From positions 1 through 64,000 of the forward strand of contig WACJ01000107.1 of assembly GCA_008973525.1 (NCBI GenBank): 64,000 bases of DNA, in the 5' to 3' direction. Source of the stretch: Stenopsyche tienmushanensis (lineage: Eukaryota > Arthropoda > Insecta > Trichoptera > Stenopsychidae). Positions 37,172 through 50,964 of this stretch are shown one piece after another. Numbering within the stretch: position 1 is the stretch's first letter; each line of letters starts with the position of its first letter. The notes below the pieces were generated by a model, which worked only from the letters and a program-made list of their open reading frames with translations, was not told where the DNA came from and made no database searches. Made by a program: the position numbers and the translations under genes.

Positions 37172-40100
37172 ATGTACGGGAGTTCTTGTGGCGCAGCGGG
37201 CGCGGGGTGCGCGGAGGAGCGCGCGGGACTGCTAGCCGACGGTGGCGGCGGAGGCAGTGCGGGGGCGGCGGAGGGCGCAGCGCCACCGCCGCCGCCCCCC
37301 GAACTCGACTACGGCGGCTTCGACATCGTCAAGGCGACGCAGTACGGCGCCGTTGCCAGAGTCAAGGAGCTCGTAGAAGCCGGTTGGGACGTCAATCAAC
37401 CGGACGCCGAGACCGTTACCCTGCTTCACTGGGCTGCCATCAACAATCGAAAGGCCATAATTAAATTTTTCCTTGAGAATGGCGCTAAGGTGGATGCGAT
37501 TGGGGGTGAACTCGGTGCAACTCCGCTGCACTGGGCCACTCGGCAGGGCCATCTCGGCGCGACGCTCCTCCTCATGCAAGCCGGGGCTGATCCGGCGCTG
37601 CGCGACGCAGAGGGATGTGCTTGCATTCATCTCTCGGCTCAGTTCGGTCACACACCCGTCGTCGCGTTTCTCGTCACACAGGGAGTCGACGTCGACATGC
37701 CCGATCGTGGAGGCATGACCGCTCTTATGTGGGCTTGCTGGAAAGTGTCGGCTGTAGATCCAGCGAGACTCTTGCTCACTCTCGGTGCTTCCACCGGACT
37801 AGCTGATTCTTCTCATGGCAATACAGCCCTACATTGGGCAATTCTCGCCAGAAACATGACGGCTATATCTACCCTTATCATTCAGGTATTTTTAGCTCAT
37901 ACTCGAGTATTTTTCAAAAACATTATATTTGAGACAATAATTATTTATTGATAATCAATTTAAATTTATATTGAAATTTCTCATTAAAATTCTAATAGAA
38001 TACTGAGTAATATTAATATATATTAAATCTGTGTGCCTTTTTAAGGGTAAAGCAAGCTTAGATATTCCAAATTTACGTGGTGATACTCCACTCAGTATGC
38101 TACAATCGCAACTCGGATCGTTATGGATTAGCGCCGAAGTCGCCGATATAATAAAAGAACACATATTCGCACGCAGTAAAGTCAACATTTGTCGGAAACT
38201 CATCCACGACAGGGTAGCTATTATTATTATAATTTTATTGTCTTCGTATGCACGCGTTTATTAATTTTAAGCGAGTTTCTTTCTTTTGTTTTAGCGATTC
38301 CGATGGTGGGCTATGTTATCAACGCCTTTCATAGCATTCTATCTCGTTGGCCAAATATTTGAAGCCAACACCCTTGCCTTAATTAAAATGTTTCTTCTAA
38401 CATGCCTGTATGCAGTAGTGCATACGATGGGCACTATATTATTTTATGGGGAGCTCAAAAACGTTTTTCCCCTTAGCATATATTTAGCAACCAAACTGTG
38501 GTTTTATATCACATGGTTCATTTTTTTCATGCCCGTTGTTGATGCAATAACATCTTTAGCATTCCTCTCTTGTTCGGGAGTGTTGTGGTATTGCTTTTTG
38601 AAAGCTTGGAAAGGCGATCCGGGTGTTATAGTGGCGACCGAAGAAGATAGGATTAAGGTGAATATCATTTTTCTCGTTTTTACCCTGCTTATACTATGTA
38701 CTTATTAATTCAAAATATCATATATTATTTTAGAATATGGTCGACATGGCATTCAAGCTTACTCCTTTTCAACCTGCATATTTTTGTTCTTCCTGTCTTG
38801 TTAAGCGACCGGTCAGATCTAAACACTGTTCCGTTTGTAATAGATGCGTCGCAAAGTTTGATCATCATTGCCCGTGGGTTGGAAATTGTATAGGTATGAA
38901 TAAATCTATTATATTCGATGATTTTTAAAAGCAACAATGCCATTATTTTATCATAACATTAATTCCTAGGTGCAAAAAATCACAAACACTTCATGGGATT
39001 TTTATTATGTCTCGTCATGATGTGTTGTTGGATGCTTTTTGGCGCAGCCAAATTTTGGAGTGTCAATTGCTTCAGTGAATCGAACGACACTAATCTCTGG
39101 AGCACTCTCACCGAAATAGGACACTGTAATGCTTGGGTGGCATGGGTTGTGGTGAATGCAGGATTGCATTTAGTATGGGTGACTCTATTGACCACTTGTC
39201 AAGCATATCAGGTGAGAATCCTATTGATCTATCGGGTGTGTGAATAAATTACTGCCGTTTTTCATGAAAATAAATCCTTTATTTAAAAAATAATAATAAA
39301 AAGTAATTTAATTAAAGTTAAGTCCATCGCTAGCCAATATTTTTGCCAATCTTTCTGACAGCTTTTGAATTCTACATTGTAAAAACGACACGTCTTTTGA
39401 GGCTATCCAAGAATTGATCCATTTTTTGGTATCTTCATAAGAAATGAAGTCCTGCTCAGCCAGTCATCAATCGGAATAAATGATAATCATAAGGAGCAAT
39501 GTTGAAAGAGTACGGCTCGTTCCCATTTCATTGTTTCCAGATAGGTTTTGATTGCTGATGTGACATGCGGCCTAGCATTGTCATGCTGCAAAATCACCAT
39601 GTCGTGACTTTGGACAAATCATACATATAGAACCATGGATATTCTGCTTTGGCATCAATGCTACTGCTTATCCGGGCTTATCTCACAATTTCTTACGCTT
39701 GGAATTATCGTAGTATATCCATTTTTCATCGACAGTCACAATACAATGTAAAAAACCTTTTATTTTTTACCATTGGATACTTTTCATCATCTCTTTTGCT
39801 TTAAATCGTAAGGCACCCAAGATCCTTTCTTTTGTATCATTCTCAATGCTGTCAAACGTTTCAAAACTGCTGTTCGATCAACTCCTAATGATATCGCAAG
39901 TTCAGATTACGTTTGATATGGATCTTTAACAAGCGATGTTTCCAATTCGTCGTCTTCAAACTTTTTTGATGCTTTTTGAAGCGATTAAACCAATCTCCGC
40001 ATTTTCTTTCCACCAGAGCATGATCACCATAAGCCTCCACAAGGATTCTATGTGCTTCAGCTGCAGATTTCTTTTGAATAAAGTAGTACAGTAAATTAAC

Positions 40101-40951
40101 CTTAACACTGTCAATAGCATACAGTATTCGTTCATTTCTTCGAAATATTTCTTAATGTTCAATTTGCAAGACATCTGCTTTCTGTTGTTCAGTTATTTTT
40201 GCCTATTAATGCGTTGCGAAAATAAAAGAACAGGGTTACCGTGCAAGCCTGTCAGTTTACTTCTGAAGTAGTAGATTTTGCAAAGGAGTGATGATACTCG
40301 GCTAATAACGCCACTCCAGAACAGTAAAGGGGGAATAACAAAATTGATCAACGGTAAAAATGATGCGAGTATCTTAATTATCAAAACAAACGCCTGCTTT
40401 CAAGACAACACAAATGAAAGTCGTCTTATCTTTGTTGAAAGAGCTTAATAGCTTATCCAATGATAGCGATTTCAATTAATTATACCTAAATTTTATAATG
40501 GTTAAAAGATTCTTTAGAATATGATTTTTTGTTGAATAGTAAGTATGAACATTTACGAGTTTCTATAAATATATATTAAGAATTTCAGTTTCAGTCTCAC
40601 GATTTCCGGTCCGATAGGGTTAAGCTATACACGCACAACGGCAGGAACTTATTCACACATCCGGTATTTTTATAAGTTAAATTTAAACAAAAATACATCA
40701 TATATTTTTTATTTCAGGTTTTATGTTTAGGAATGACCACCAACGAGCGCATGAATAGAGGCCGATATAAGCATTTTCAAGCATCGGGAGGCCAGTCTCC
40801 CTTTTCCAGAGGATTTTTGAATAATCTTGCAGACTTCATTGGCATATCAATATGTGGCTTGGCACAACCAAAGCATACTGATTGGATGAAAGTGTATCAT
40901 TCTGAATCGGGTGATAATTTGAACAACGGTGAAAGGTGGAAATATGTATGA
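37172..40951 (+). CDS. Hip14: Hip14/ZDHHC17, ankyrin-repeat DHHC palmitoyltransferase
   Basis: Golgi and synaptic membrane protein S-acyltransferase; substrates of the family include SNAP-25, CSP and huntingtin. Six exons, all in phase: 37172-37885, 38046-38213, 38295-38657, 38734-38893, 38970-39211, 40718-40951 (TGA), giving 626 residues (human 632). The N-terminus is Gly/Ala/Pro-rich. Ankyrin repeats run from about residue 45 to 270 ([42 protein letters not shown]). Transmembrane segments lie in exon 3, the DHHC cysteine-rich domain is in exon 4 ([24 protein letters not shown]), two more membrane segments are in exon 5, and the TTNERMN motif is in exon 6. The start is the first ATG in frame, and MYGSSC resembles fly Hip14. 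The first exon is far richer in GC than the rest. Intron 5 holds a mariner. Confidence 0.95.
39290..40465 (-). mobile_element. Degenerate mariner in Hip14 intron 5
   Basis: On the minus strand the order is: the 5' end shared with 8172-8480, a start region ([11 protein letters not shown]), a helix-turn-helix part across frames ([31 protein letters not shown]), the catalytic [13 protein letters not shown] block near 39715, and a C-terminal end [20 protein letters not shown] before a stop near 39320. There are several shifts and stops. The element is antisense to Hip14 and lies entirely in the intron. Confidence 0.85.
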
Positions 40952-43278
40952 GACAGTAACACCCGCCCTTTAGGAGAGATGGTTTAATTTCAATGAAATC
41001 AGAGCCATCAATCATTTCGATCATTTTGTGTTTTTATTTTCATTGAGGTTATTCCGCAGAAGCTTTAAATTAATGTTTTCTATGTGTTTAGCTTTGCTTT
41101 AAGGATTTCTTGTATCGTTTAAGGTTGTTGTATGTTGACATTCCAAACAAAAATTGACTGTGGGCTACACACTCTGTGTGCTCTCATCGTAAATCTAAAA
41201 AGTCATCTTCTGTGTTTAATTATATGGTCTCTAACTTCCGCGTCTGATTACTTGCATGTCAAAAAGTGGATATTTGTGAAAGTAAGATGTTTCAATTAAA
41301 AATATGTGGATTTTCATAAATTTATTTATAATATATACAACTAGGACTCGATTATTGCATAAAGCGGGCTTGTAAATCGAATTCATTCTCTGAACTAACC
41401 GTCAATAGGGTGTAAGGAATTTAAATATGCGTATACTAGCATCGCATCGTTTAAATTTGAGTTCGTACATATTGTGCAGTATCACGATTTCATATCTTAC
41501 ACAATCTGCACTGAATTAAATATCGCATTAATAGTGACTTAGCTGTGTATCTATATATAAATGTTTCTTTTTTTTATCTTTATAGGTCGTAAGAACTATA
41601 ATTTATCTTTATTTACACGTTTATAATGAAGATCTCCACTTGTATTATGTACTTGTGATATTGAATTATTTAAATGAAATTCTATTACGTCTAAACGACA
41701 AATTCATAACGGTATAAACCTGCGCTTAAATATTTGAGTCACAAAATGCGTACCTATATATAAATATATGCGGCGAGATATCAGGCATTCGATGAATCAC
41801 CCGTGAGATTGATTGTTTCATTATTGCGTGGCGTAATAGTGATAATAAATACCAAATTGTTTTGATGTATCATTGACGATTGTTATTTTAATCCGTTTTA
41901 ATTCCAAAGTGATAAATACATCCAATCCTTATGCAAAATATTTAGTCATGATTGCAACTCGATAAAATAATATATTCCAGTGAGTTTTTATAATATATTT
42001 CATTGAAAACCGACAAAAGAGTTTTTCTTCTGAATATTTTAGCCGATGTACGTTTGATCAATGATTTTATGGCGGGTAGTAAAAATAATATTTCTACATT
42101 TGGATGATTCAAATACTCAAAGTCCAGGACTGCTATCAATAGTTGTAAAAAACAAGACTGTATTACATACAAAAACAATTATAAAATCAATATTTATGTA
42201 TATAGTAGTTTTATTTTAATTTATCCTCTATATTAGCAATATATATTTATAATTTGTTTATCAAAAGCATTTATAAGTGGAGTCTGCATGATATAAAATG
42301 TGAAGTTCCTTTTGTCATATTGACATCGTACATTTGATGGTTTTTTGTATTCTGTAATTGTAATATACACATCTTGCTTTGAAATATCTTATCGAAATGA
42401 ACAATACGCGTATATATGTCTTTTTTGAGTTGATAATCGTCGACGTATACGAATTTTTATTGCGGCAGCTCTTTGCTTGACTAAGTGTATATCTGCATTT
42501 TTAATGAGATTAATCGTATAAATATACCGCGCGATCTATGTAAAACGTCACCAGAACTCGAAAATCGTTAATAGAATAACATATTTTTTTACTGTTAGTT
42601 CAGTTATTTAGTTCATAATATTTTTTAAATGATAATTGATTGAATTATTTACCAATAATTTTAGCAAATGTTTAAACTAGTCAACACCAGCGGTGAAACC
42701 AATTATAATATATGCATACGGACTAGACTAACCTTTTATTTCAATGTTATACATATTCAATTATTTAATAAGGTATTTATTTTTTTCATCTATAGGGCGG
42801 GTATATTTTTAATACATACATATATTTTTATCACGTTTGTTATAAATAAATACATCACAATAAATGATCTAATCTCCTGTTTCCGTACTTGGAGCTATTG
42901 TATTTTCAAATCTATGTGTCAGTCTTTAAAATTGTATGGCTTTTTGAAGATGGAAAGTGGCATTTATTTTGATAATAAGATATTGTCCATTTTCAATTAG
43001 ACATCTTGTTAATCTGTAATAAGCCTTTATGATTAATTTGAATCTTCTCTTTATTATAAGAAACTATTAAAGTACTATTTATAAAATAAATGCAACAATC
43101 AGTGTTAGATTTAATTCTATAGTTTTGATAAAGGTATTGAAGCAAACATTACCCGTACATCTTTGTTAACGTCTATTTATTGTGCTGTAAGACCTTTTGT
43201 AATGAAGCTTTCTTTGAATAGTGTAAAAAAAACGATTATTTATGGATATTAGTATGAATTATGTTATTTTTACTTATA
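40952..43278 (+). other. Hip14 3' UTR or flank
   Basis: AT-rich, no gene recognised. The first AATAAA on the plus strand is near 41846, so a 3' UTR of about 0.9 kb is plausible. The open frame at 42668-43000 has background composition and no domain. Confidence 0.4.
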
Positions 43279-43282
43279 TTAA

Positions 43283-43927
43283 CACTTTGAGACCCGCTGA
43301 CGCCTTTTGGCGTAAAAATTCCCCAACCGTTATGAACCGCTGACGCCATTTGGCGTAAAAACGTGGGCCTACATCATCATAAAAAAAATATGTTACCGAC
43401 ACTTATATTTCACTATTCGTTGACAGATATTTCTACAGATATAAAGGGTATATAAATTTGAGTTTTAAGTTTGAAGAAAGTAAATAAATTTCCTATAAGA
43501 ATCATATTAGAAGTCGATCCTAAGACAATTTTAAATTGAAAAGTATCTCCCAAGACAAAAAAGGTTGGACGATTCTGAAGTAAAGGATATATACATATCC
43601 AGTGGCGGTCCTTCCATAGAATTGCGAAGTATTATCACCCTCATGTAGTAAATAAATTTTAAATGAAATATAAATAACAAGTAATATTTATAGAAAGAAA
43701 AAAAATGTATTTCGTTGGTTTGAGAGCCACTGGTTGAAAGTTGTAAAATGAAGATCACAGATCAATACCTTTGATTTGTAGAACATAACCTGAAAATTTC
43801 ACGTATATACACTCATAGGTTAAAAAGATATGTTAATTATTATAAAGGTCTTGATTTTTTGCGAAATTTGCCTAAAACGAGCGGCCCCCACAGGATTTTC
43901 ATACCAAAAAGCGCGGTTCTCAAAGTG
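43283..43927. mobile_element. piggyBac-type non-autonomous element flanked by TTAA
   Basis: The ends are inverted: CACTTTGAGACCCGC from 43283 and CACTTTGAGAACCGC on the minus strand from 43927. Each end is flanked by TTAA (43279-43282 and 43928-43931), the target duplication of the piggyBac superfamily. Inside the left end, two near-identical units (ccgctgacgcc-ttttggcgtaaaaa) each form a small hairpin. The element is 645 bp with no transposase frame. Confidence 0.85.
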
Positions 43928-44344
43928 TTAATTTATGCAACATGTTGTAATAGGTTCACTTTAATAAATTTCGAAGTATACTCATATTTTTTGTGGATTT
44001 AAAAAAAACAATATCCCGGATTTTGTATATCGAAAATTAGATACATAATATTATTCAATGACATGAAAGAAGATTGAATAGATTCAAAGGTTTGTAGATT
44101 ATATTGCAATGTCGACGTGTGTAAGTAATATACGTTGTAATATAATCCGATATGTTTTATTTCATTCTAATCAAACGCATTTACATATTATTCATTTATA
44201 GCAAAATTATTAGATTTCTCACAGGAATAGTGTTGGCTGTTCTTAACACATTATGTGCGGGGAATCTTCGCACGCGTTTTGGTCACTGTGTATTGGAAAA
44301 ATGCTTACCCATATGTAATGTGTTATATTGGATCATATATGAGG

Positions 44345-45374
44345 GGGACCCATAAGTAATCAATTATTTCAAATTAAAACTGAAAAAAACCGTTACGATT
44401 TTATTTTAATTATTCGCAATATCTGGGGAATATGGCTGATGACGAAGCAGTTCCCAATTGAGTTCCCTAATTTTTTCCTGGGCTATTTTAGCTGCATGGG
44501 GTCTGGCATTATCGTGATGCAATATTACGTCTTTTCAGTTGACGAAATTGTATGTTTTTCTAATAAATTTGCATTTACTCTGTTTAATTGTGAGCAATAA
44601 ATTTGTGCATTGATAGTTTCTCTTAGTCTTAGAAACTCAAAGTGTATTATCGCACCACAATCCCACCATATGTCCAAGAAGATCTTTTTTATAGTCAAAG
44701 AAGGTTTAGAACTTGATACAGCCGGTTGATTAGTTGAAAGCCACTGCTTAGTTCTTTTAACATTGTCGTATAATATCCATTTTTCATCACAAGTTATAAT
44801 CCGGCATAGAAATTGCTCGTTAAGGTGTCTAGTTATAAGCAATGTGCAGCAACTTCGTCGTTGATTCCTGTTTATGTCGGACAATTAGTGAAGAATCCAA
44901 ACGCCTTCTCTGTTTTTTTTGCCAATCGCGTGCAAGTGTCTGCACTGTTGACTAAGTAGCCCCGAGTCTTGACGTTATCTCTGTCACACTTAATTTTCGA
45001 TCTGAATCCACTAGCGATTTCAGCAGCTCGGTATCGAATTCAGTAGATCTTCCACTTCGGTGGTCATCAACTAGGCTAAAATTGTCACTTGAGAATCTTC
45101 GTAACCATCGTTGACACTTGTTGACTTTAAGAATTTTGCCGTAAACACCACAAATTTTCTTAGACGTCTGTATTGCGTTACAACCCATTTTAAAGTGGAA
45201 GAGCATAAGATGACGAATATGTTCTTATGACGGCTGTGTGTCTAACATGGCGTAGATAACAAGTTTACTTTTATCTGTTGTTGAATAAATGAGGTTTAGA
45301 GTCTCATCAATAATCAGGGATAACTTACATATAACGACACACTCTCAATATAATTGATTATTTATGGGTCCCCC
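44345..45374 (-). mobile_element. Mariner with intact inverted ends and truncated transposase
   Basis: The ends are gggggacccataagtaatca at the left and its near-perfect inverse at the right (taattgattatttatgggtc then cccc). On the minus strand, transposase parts follow across frameshifts: CQRWLRRFSSDNFSLVDDHR-SGR (45100s), ITCDEKWILYDN (44790s) and LHHDNARPH...PYSPD (44500-44420). After PYSPD the frame stops within four codons, so the C-terminal ~70 residues are missing. The spacing to the right end shows an internal deletion. Confidence 0.88.
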
Positions 45375-48300
45375 TAATATCAATGGAAGATTCTCCAATT
45401 AATTTCAATCTAATTCCCGAATATTAAGGCTCAACGCGACCTTTTATCTTGTTTTCACGCTATACGTCATATTATACATTACATCAAATTGATATTATCA
45501 CAAAACGTTTTTATTTTTGTACTATTAAACAATTATAGTATTCTGTTAGTCATTTTGTTGATTATAGATATAATTTTAAGAGAGGTATTAATCCATTTTC
45601 TTCCAAATAGACAAACCTTATTATTTTTTGGAAGAATCAAATCCACACAGGATATAAACTCAAGAAGATTATGCGTTTGCGAATAGCCCAATAAAAATCC
45701 AATAGCATCGACGCACGGTATATATTTTTAACTCTGCAGTCCGTTCACGCGTTAATGCTTGATGAGAATGATGTAAATTTAGCTTAAAAAAATGTTAAAT
45801 GTTAATGGATTGTAAAGTTTTAAATCTGACTCATGACATTAATAATATAATTGCATATTTTCCAATACAAAAGTCAATATTACCTTCAAATTTTTAATCC
45901 AGTTTATGAAAATAAATTTAATATCAATCGTAACTGGATTCAAAAGCTTTTTCTACTCAAAATTACGCTTTATGAGTAGTTTAATTTCGATTTTCAGTTT
46001 GGATTATTTACTATTGCGTTATGTAATTATTACATTGATGAAAATATTTAGTACTTATTATGTTAGTCGAAATTTTCTTTCAAATTATTAGTTGTGAAAT
46101 CATAAAACGTACATTTAAATGAACTGATTTTCCAATTTAATAATTAGATAAGGACGCTATAGATAGCCATATAAAATTCATTTATGCATATTTATTATTA
46201 ATTATATACCATTAGTAATTGAGCTATATAAGTTTGTCTTTTTTTTGTTAACGAAAAATGTAATCCGTATTTGAACAATATTGTGAATTTTTACTTTATA
46301 TTTAATATCAAAATGTAGTGTGCTCAAAATTGCTTATTAATGTATAAAAATTGTTTATATGACTTCGTATTTAATTAAGGATATAATTTTTTATCTAATT
46401 TTAATGGTTTGCTGTGAAAAATAATTATTAATATTTATTTGTGTCGATTTTACTAAGAATCGACGCGTTAGAAATATCGTCATTTATTAAATAAAATAAG
46501 TCAAACGTCATATGTTAAATGAATTTACCAAAAATGACTTATTTTTCGATGTGACCGCTCTTGTTTATCCACCGTCATCTTTTCAGAATTAAACGGAGTT
46601 TGACAAAAAATACCGTTTGTATTGCGCGTTTAATTTGTAGGATGTGTTTTATTTGATGCAAAGATATAAATGTGTTTGGATAAAATATGTGAGCTTATAT
46701 TGTCTTAAAATCACATCAATAGATGCCAAAATTTAAATCAAAACAAGCAATTGTACGTTACAAAGCCTAGCTTATATTCGTGTTTATTCATTATATTATT
46801 AGTATAAATATAACCTCTTTTATTATTTAAACATCCCTTAATTTACCCTATCAATCAAATTTTAAAAATACGTTTGTGTAACGTCTGTTTAGTAATAAAT
46901 TCACTTGAATTAACGCCAAGGGTGCTTCCCTAGATTAATCACAAGAATTTATTTATATTTTAGACGAGTCGCTATTTCATTGATTTTCTCAGTCCCACCT
47001 TATGATTGTTTTATTATGTGAATTATGGATTCCCATACAATATTTCTATTTGTTTACCTTTGTATACTTTCTTGTAAATACATTTTTTTTATTTGCTTTT
47101 TGATTATTATTTCCACAGTTCCTTTCGTACAATACGCGCGCACACGTGTTCCAAGAGTGCGTTAATATTTACAGATTTTTTTGATTGATCCTAGACAAAA
47201 CAATAAGACAGATCGTAAATGTAATGTACGACATTGTAAATAAAGCGCTATGGAACACTGCCCGCTACATGATTAACCAGATTAATGATATTGAGCGACC
47301 TATAACATTATAAAATGATCTTATTATGAAATAAAATCATTATAAAAGTTCTCAATCAGCACAACAATATTCTGATGCTTATTTAGATTCTTTAACAAAT
47401 TTTTCAATAACGTAGAAATAAATCGGAAGAATTAGCAAATATTTTAATACAATAATACAGTGGTATTTAATTCCTATCCCGTTTAAAAATAAATATTTTA
47501 CGTTTGGTTTATATAACTGAAATGCTAAGACAATGATTCCGTTCATTTTGATTTATCGTCGAACTACCTGTGATTGCTAATAGAATTTGTCGTACCCTTT
47601 CTATATATATATATATTTAAAACGCGGTCCCACTGTACCGGATGATTACCGTTTATGAATTCAACAACTCGTAAGACTGTAACAGTATTCAAATATCCAT
47701 CAGAATCGAATCGATAGTCATTGTGTGAGTTTTTTGCTTTGTATAATCGAAGTATCGGTTTTGTAATATTTTTCTATGTCCTATATATTGTATTAATGAA
47801 AGAAAAAAAGCAGTATTTAATAGCGTAATAGATGCAAAATGCAAATAATGTATTAGTTTATTAAATGCCACATAGAACGCTCATGTAAATACGTAGCAAT
47901 TTAAATCTAAATGTCTTATCCTATATGTAGATCAAGTTTTATTTTTTGGAAAAAATATATGTAAATTATTTCTTATAACATTTTAGAGTACAAGAATTAT
48001 ATAAATGTTTGAATCGTCACTTTCTTTGAAATCCAATTTATCGCCTTTGTCGAATTAATGTGATAAATGATAATATTTAAATATTCTCAGTTTTTAATTA
48101 AAATGTTGAAAGTTAATCTTATCAAATTGTAAATGTTCGAGGGGCCGTCTGTATTGCAATCCGTTTATATGAAAAAATGAGGACGTTTTTAAACCGCGAA
48201 ACCCGATTATACATAAAGTTAAAAGGTGACCAATGTTGAAAGTATAACTAATATTCATAGGATCAATTTTTGAAGAGATTTTAATATTATAAGATTAAAA

Positions 48301-48653
48301 AATTATGAGAAACTGAATTGTATAGGCGTAATTATAATGCATTGTGAGATGCAAAATTATTATAGATACTACACGTCATTGGGATGAAACAATATTCAAT
48401 GTTTTTGGATGTATTTAATAGCAATCATTGATTAGCGCTTTGTCGAATGTTCAGGTATATTTGCTTGTAATAAGGGTGAAATATTTATTAAATCGGTCCG
48501 CATTACAGACACAGCTTTATCTTAGTATCGTTGAAATGTAATTTTTCAACGTCACAGCCTCGACAAATATGAAAGTATAAATTTTGACCAAGAGATAAGG
48601 GAGTTTTTTGTGATTTAACAATGAAAATTATTTTTTAATGTTCATTATGGATA
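45375..48653. other. Long AT-rich gene-free stretch
   Basis: No exon, RNA gene or bounded element is supported. Open frames are short and of background composition. Confidence 0.45.
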
Positions 48654-48661
48654 ATATAAGT

Positions 48662-48873
48662 CATGGGTTCCCAACCTTTCTCTCCACAACATTTTTCTTT
48701 ATTATTTACATCATACAACATCAACAAGTCTTTATAATGGGCATAACGGTTCGAGTCTGAATGAGATTGAATATTAATATGGATACTATTATCTAATAAT
48801 TAAACACCTGGAATACCATAGACCCTTTTCAAACTTTAATAGACCCTCAAGAAGATTACGCTGGGAACCCATG
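48662..48873. mobile_element. 212-bp hAT-type MITE
   Basis: The ends are inverted (CATGGGTTCCCAACC and, from the other side, CATGGGTTCCCAGCG). The flanking 8-mers are ATATAAGT and ATATAAAC, an 8-bp duplication with two mismatches. Terminal motif and duplication length fit hAT. Non-coding. Confidence 0.75.
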
Positions 48874-50095
48874 ATATAAACCATCAACAAATATGTCTTA
48901 AAGACAGATTAAAGCGCACAAAAAACAAATTTAATTGACTATCCATTAATGAATATTAGTTTTTATGCCATTAATAAATCAGCAATGTTATTTAGATCAT
49001 TCGTTGAAACTGTAGTGCGGATTTACAAATAATGATTTTGTAAAAATTTACATATTTGATATATTCTTTAGCATTTTTTTAACAATATAAGTATCTAATT
49101 CAAATTTAACTATAAACTATTCCATCGTCTTTTGCTTTTAATATCAATGTACATTTTAAAAATACGTCGGTGAAATAATTATAAGCGCATGGATCTTCAA
49201 TTATTGATATCGATCGATTTCATTATAAAATAAAGTTCACTCTGATACATTTATTCGCATATATATTTTTGAAGGCATGCTCATTTCCTAATACAGACGA
49301 TAGAAATAGCTTAAGCACATATAATTCACCCTTATAAATAATAGATTCACTTTGTGATAAATCGTAGAGTTCATATTTAATAAATATCCTGAAGAATGTA
49401 TTATTTTGCTCAACCGTATTTAATTTAAATTGGTTTTAAATCATAATCAAATCACATGTATACATTTCAAATTTCATTAAATATAAACCTTTATGTCGTC
49501 GATTTATAATCATAAATCTAAATGTTAATATTAAATGCTTAATCTATTTGTATATTGACTAATATGAATTTTTGTAGGTTGAATAATTTACAAGATATTT
49601 CTCGATTATACGGCAGTAAGTATAAATGATTGTATGCATTTCGAACATCTCTTGTACAATACTATTTCAGTTTAATGATAAGCGACAACATATCGGGATC
49701 TTCTTTTAATTTTCTAGTGATCGACTAAGTATCGTTTCTTCAAACATTACTTTGATCTTGTTATATCAATTATTATAATGTAAGAATTGGTGCATCAATC
49801 AATGTACATAAAAGCAATGTTTAAAATTTAAAATATTCACATGTTGTGTATCGAAATGTATGGTTTTCGTTAAAATTATAATAAGAGCATATTGACGCTT
49901 GGTTTTAATGGTGCGATTTGTGTGTTGAATTTATGTCATGTATGTCAATGAACCATCATTATTGTTGAAATAATAACCATTTTAAAGAATAAAGAATATG
50001 GACGCTTTTATCTCTTTTTTGTGAATTCCGATTCTTTTAAAATATCTTATTTAAATTACTACATCTACTGAAAATATTTCACAGTAAAATATTAA
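48874..50095. other. AT-rich, nothing recognised
   Basis: No supported features in this stretch. Confidence 0.4.
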
Positions 50096-50237
50096 CCTTT
50101 CCTTGACCATGATGTATTTACTACAACTCGACTCTAATAACGGTGATATCGATATGAAATATAATAGACACATGATTCATATTGTGTACCAAATACACAT
50201 CATGGTAGCGCACAGATATTTTTTACCACAGTAATGG
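50096..50237 (+). repeat. TTAA-flanked repeat R-T, copy 1
   Basis: Begins TTAA-CCTTTCC, then gatgtatttactacaactcg, ctctaata and a gatatcgatatgaaata block. It ends in a GG-TTAA edge. The copy at 51807 shares the left ~90 bp in the same orientation. TTAA on both edges suggests a piggyBac-type MITE, but the inverted ends are weak. Confidence 0.5.
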
Positions 50238-50964
50238 TTAATAGAGTTTTTAACCATTTTTCTGATGAAATTTCATACAACTTTACTGACCATTTAATAT
50301 TTACTATTTATTCATTGTTATTTATTTCATTTAACAACATATTTCTTTCAAAAACTCGTTTTTATTATCAATTATATACATTTCAATTACAGGTTGATGA
50401 CAAAATTTAGACATACATCAAAACAAATCAAGTCTTATACAAAGAGAAATTTGTCAAGTATAATTTGAAGAGAACAAAAAGCATATTGTGAATCAGATTT
50501 ATTCGAAATATGACTAATAAAAGCTTTTGAAATAGCACCACGAGTTAGGAAATGCACCTGTATAGAAACATTTTGGATGCACTTCCTGGATAATCCAAAT
50601 ATTGCTCTATAAAAGTTGCCACTTGCTGCTTTGATGGAAGATCATCCACAACTTCCTTGTGGTACAAACACATGCAGTAAATCAGGAAAATTTGAGGTTT
50701 TACCATGACAACATATTAGCGCAAACGCAGGACACTTGATAGTCGCAGAAGGCATCTATCAAATGTCCGAGATATTTAACTTGTCGGATTACTTGGAGTT
50801 ATTTTCGATATTCCAAAGTTACATATTTGTCGTTATGTTTAAAATAGCCTAATAAAAAGTGATCAATAAACAAGAGTTATAATCATTATAAAAATGATAT
50901 AGTATCGTCGTATGTATTATTGGAATATCGATAATAGTCCGTCAAAAAAACATTTTTTATATAT

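Noticed and set aside
42668..43000. 110-codon gene downstream of Hip14
   Set aside because: Hydrophobic and Asn/Ile/Phe-rich as expected from AT-rich DNA; no domain or signal peptide pattern.
43591..43735. A hAT element nested in the piggyBac-type element
   Set aside because: CAGTGGCGGTCC and an inverted CAGTGGCTCTCA face each other, but the 8-bp flanks do not match.
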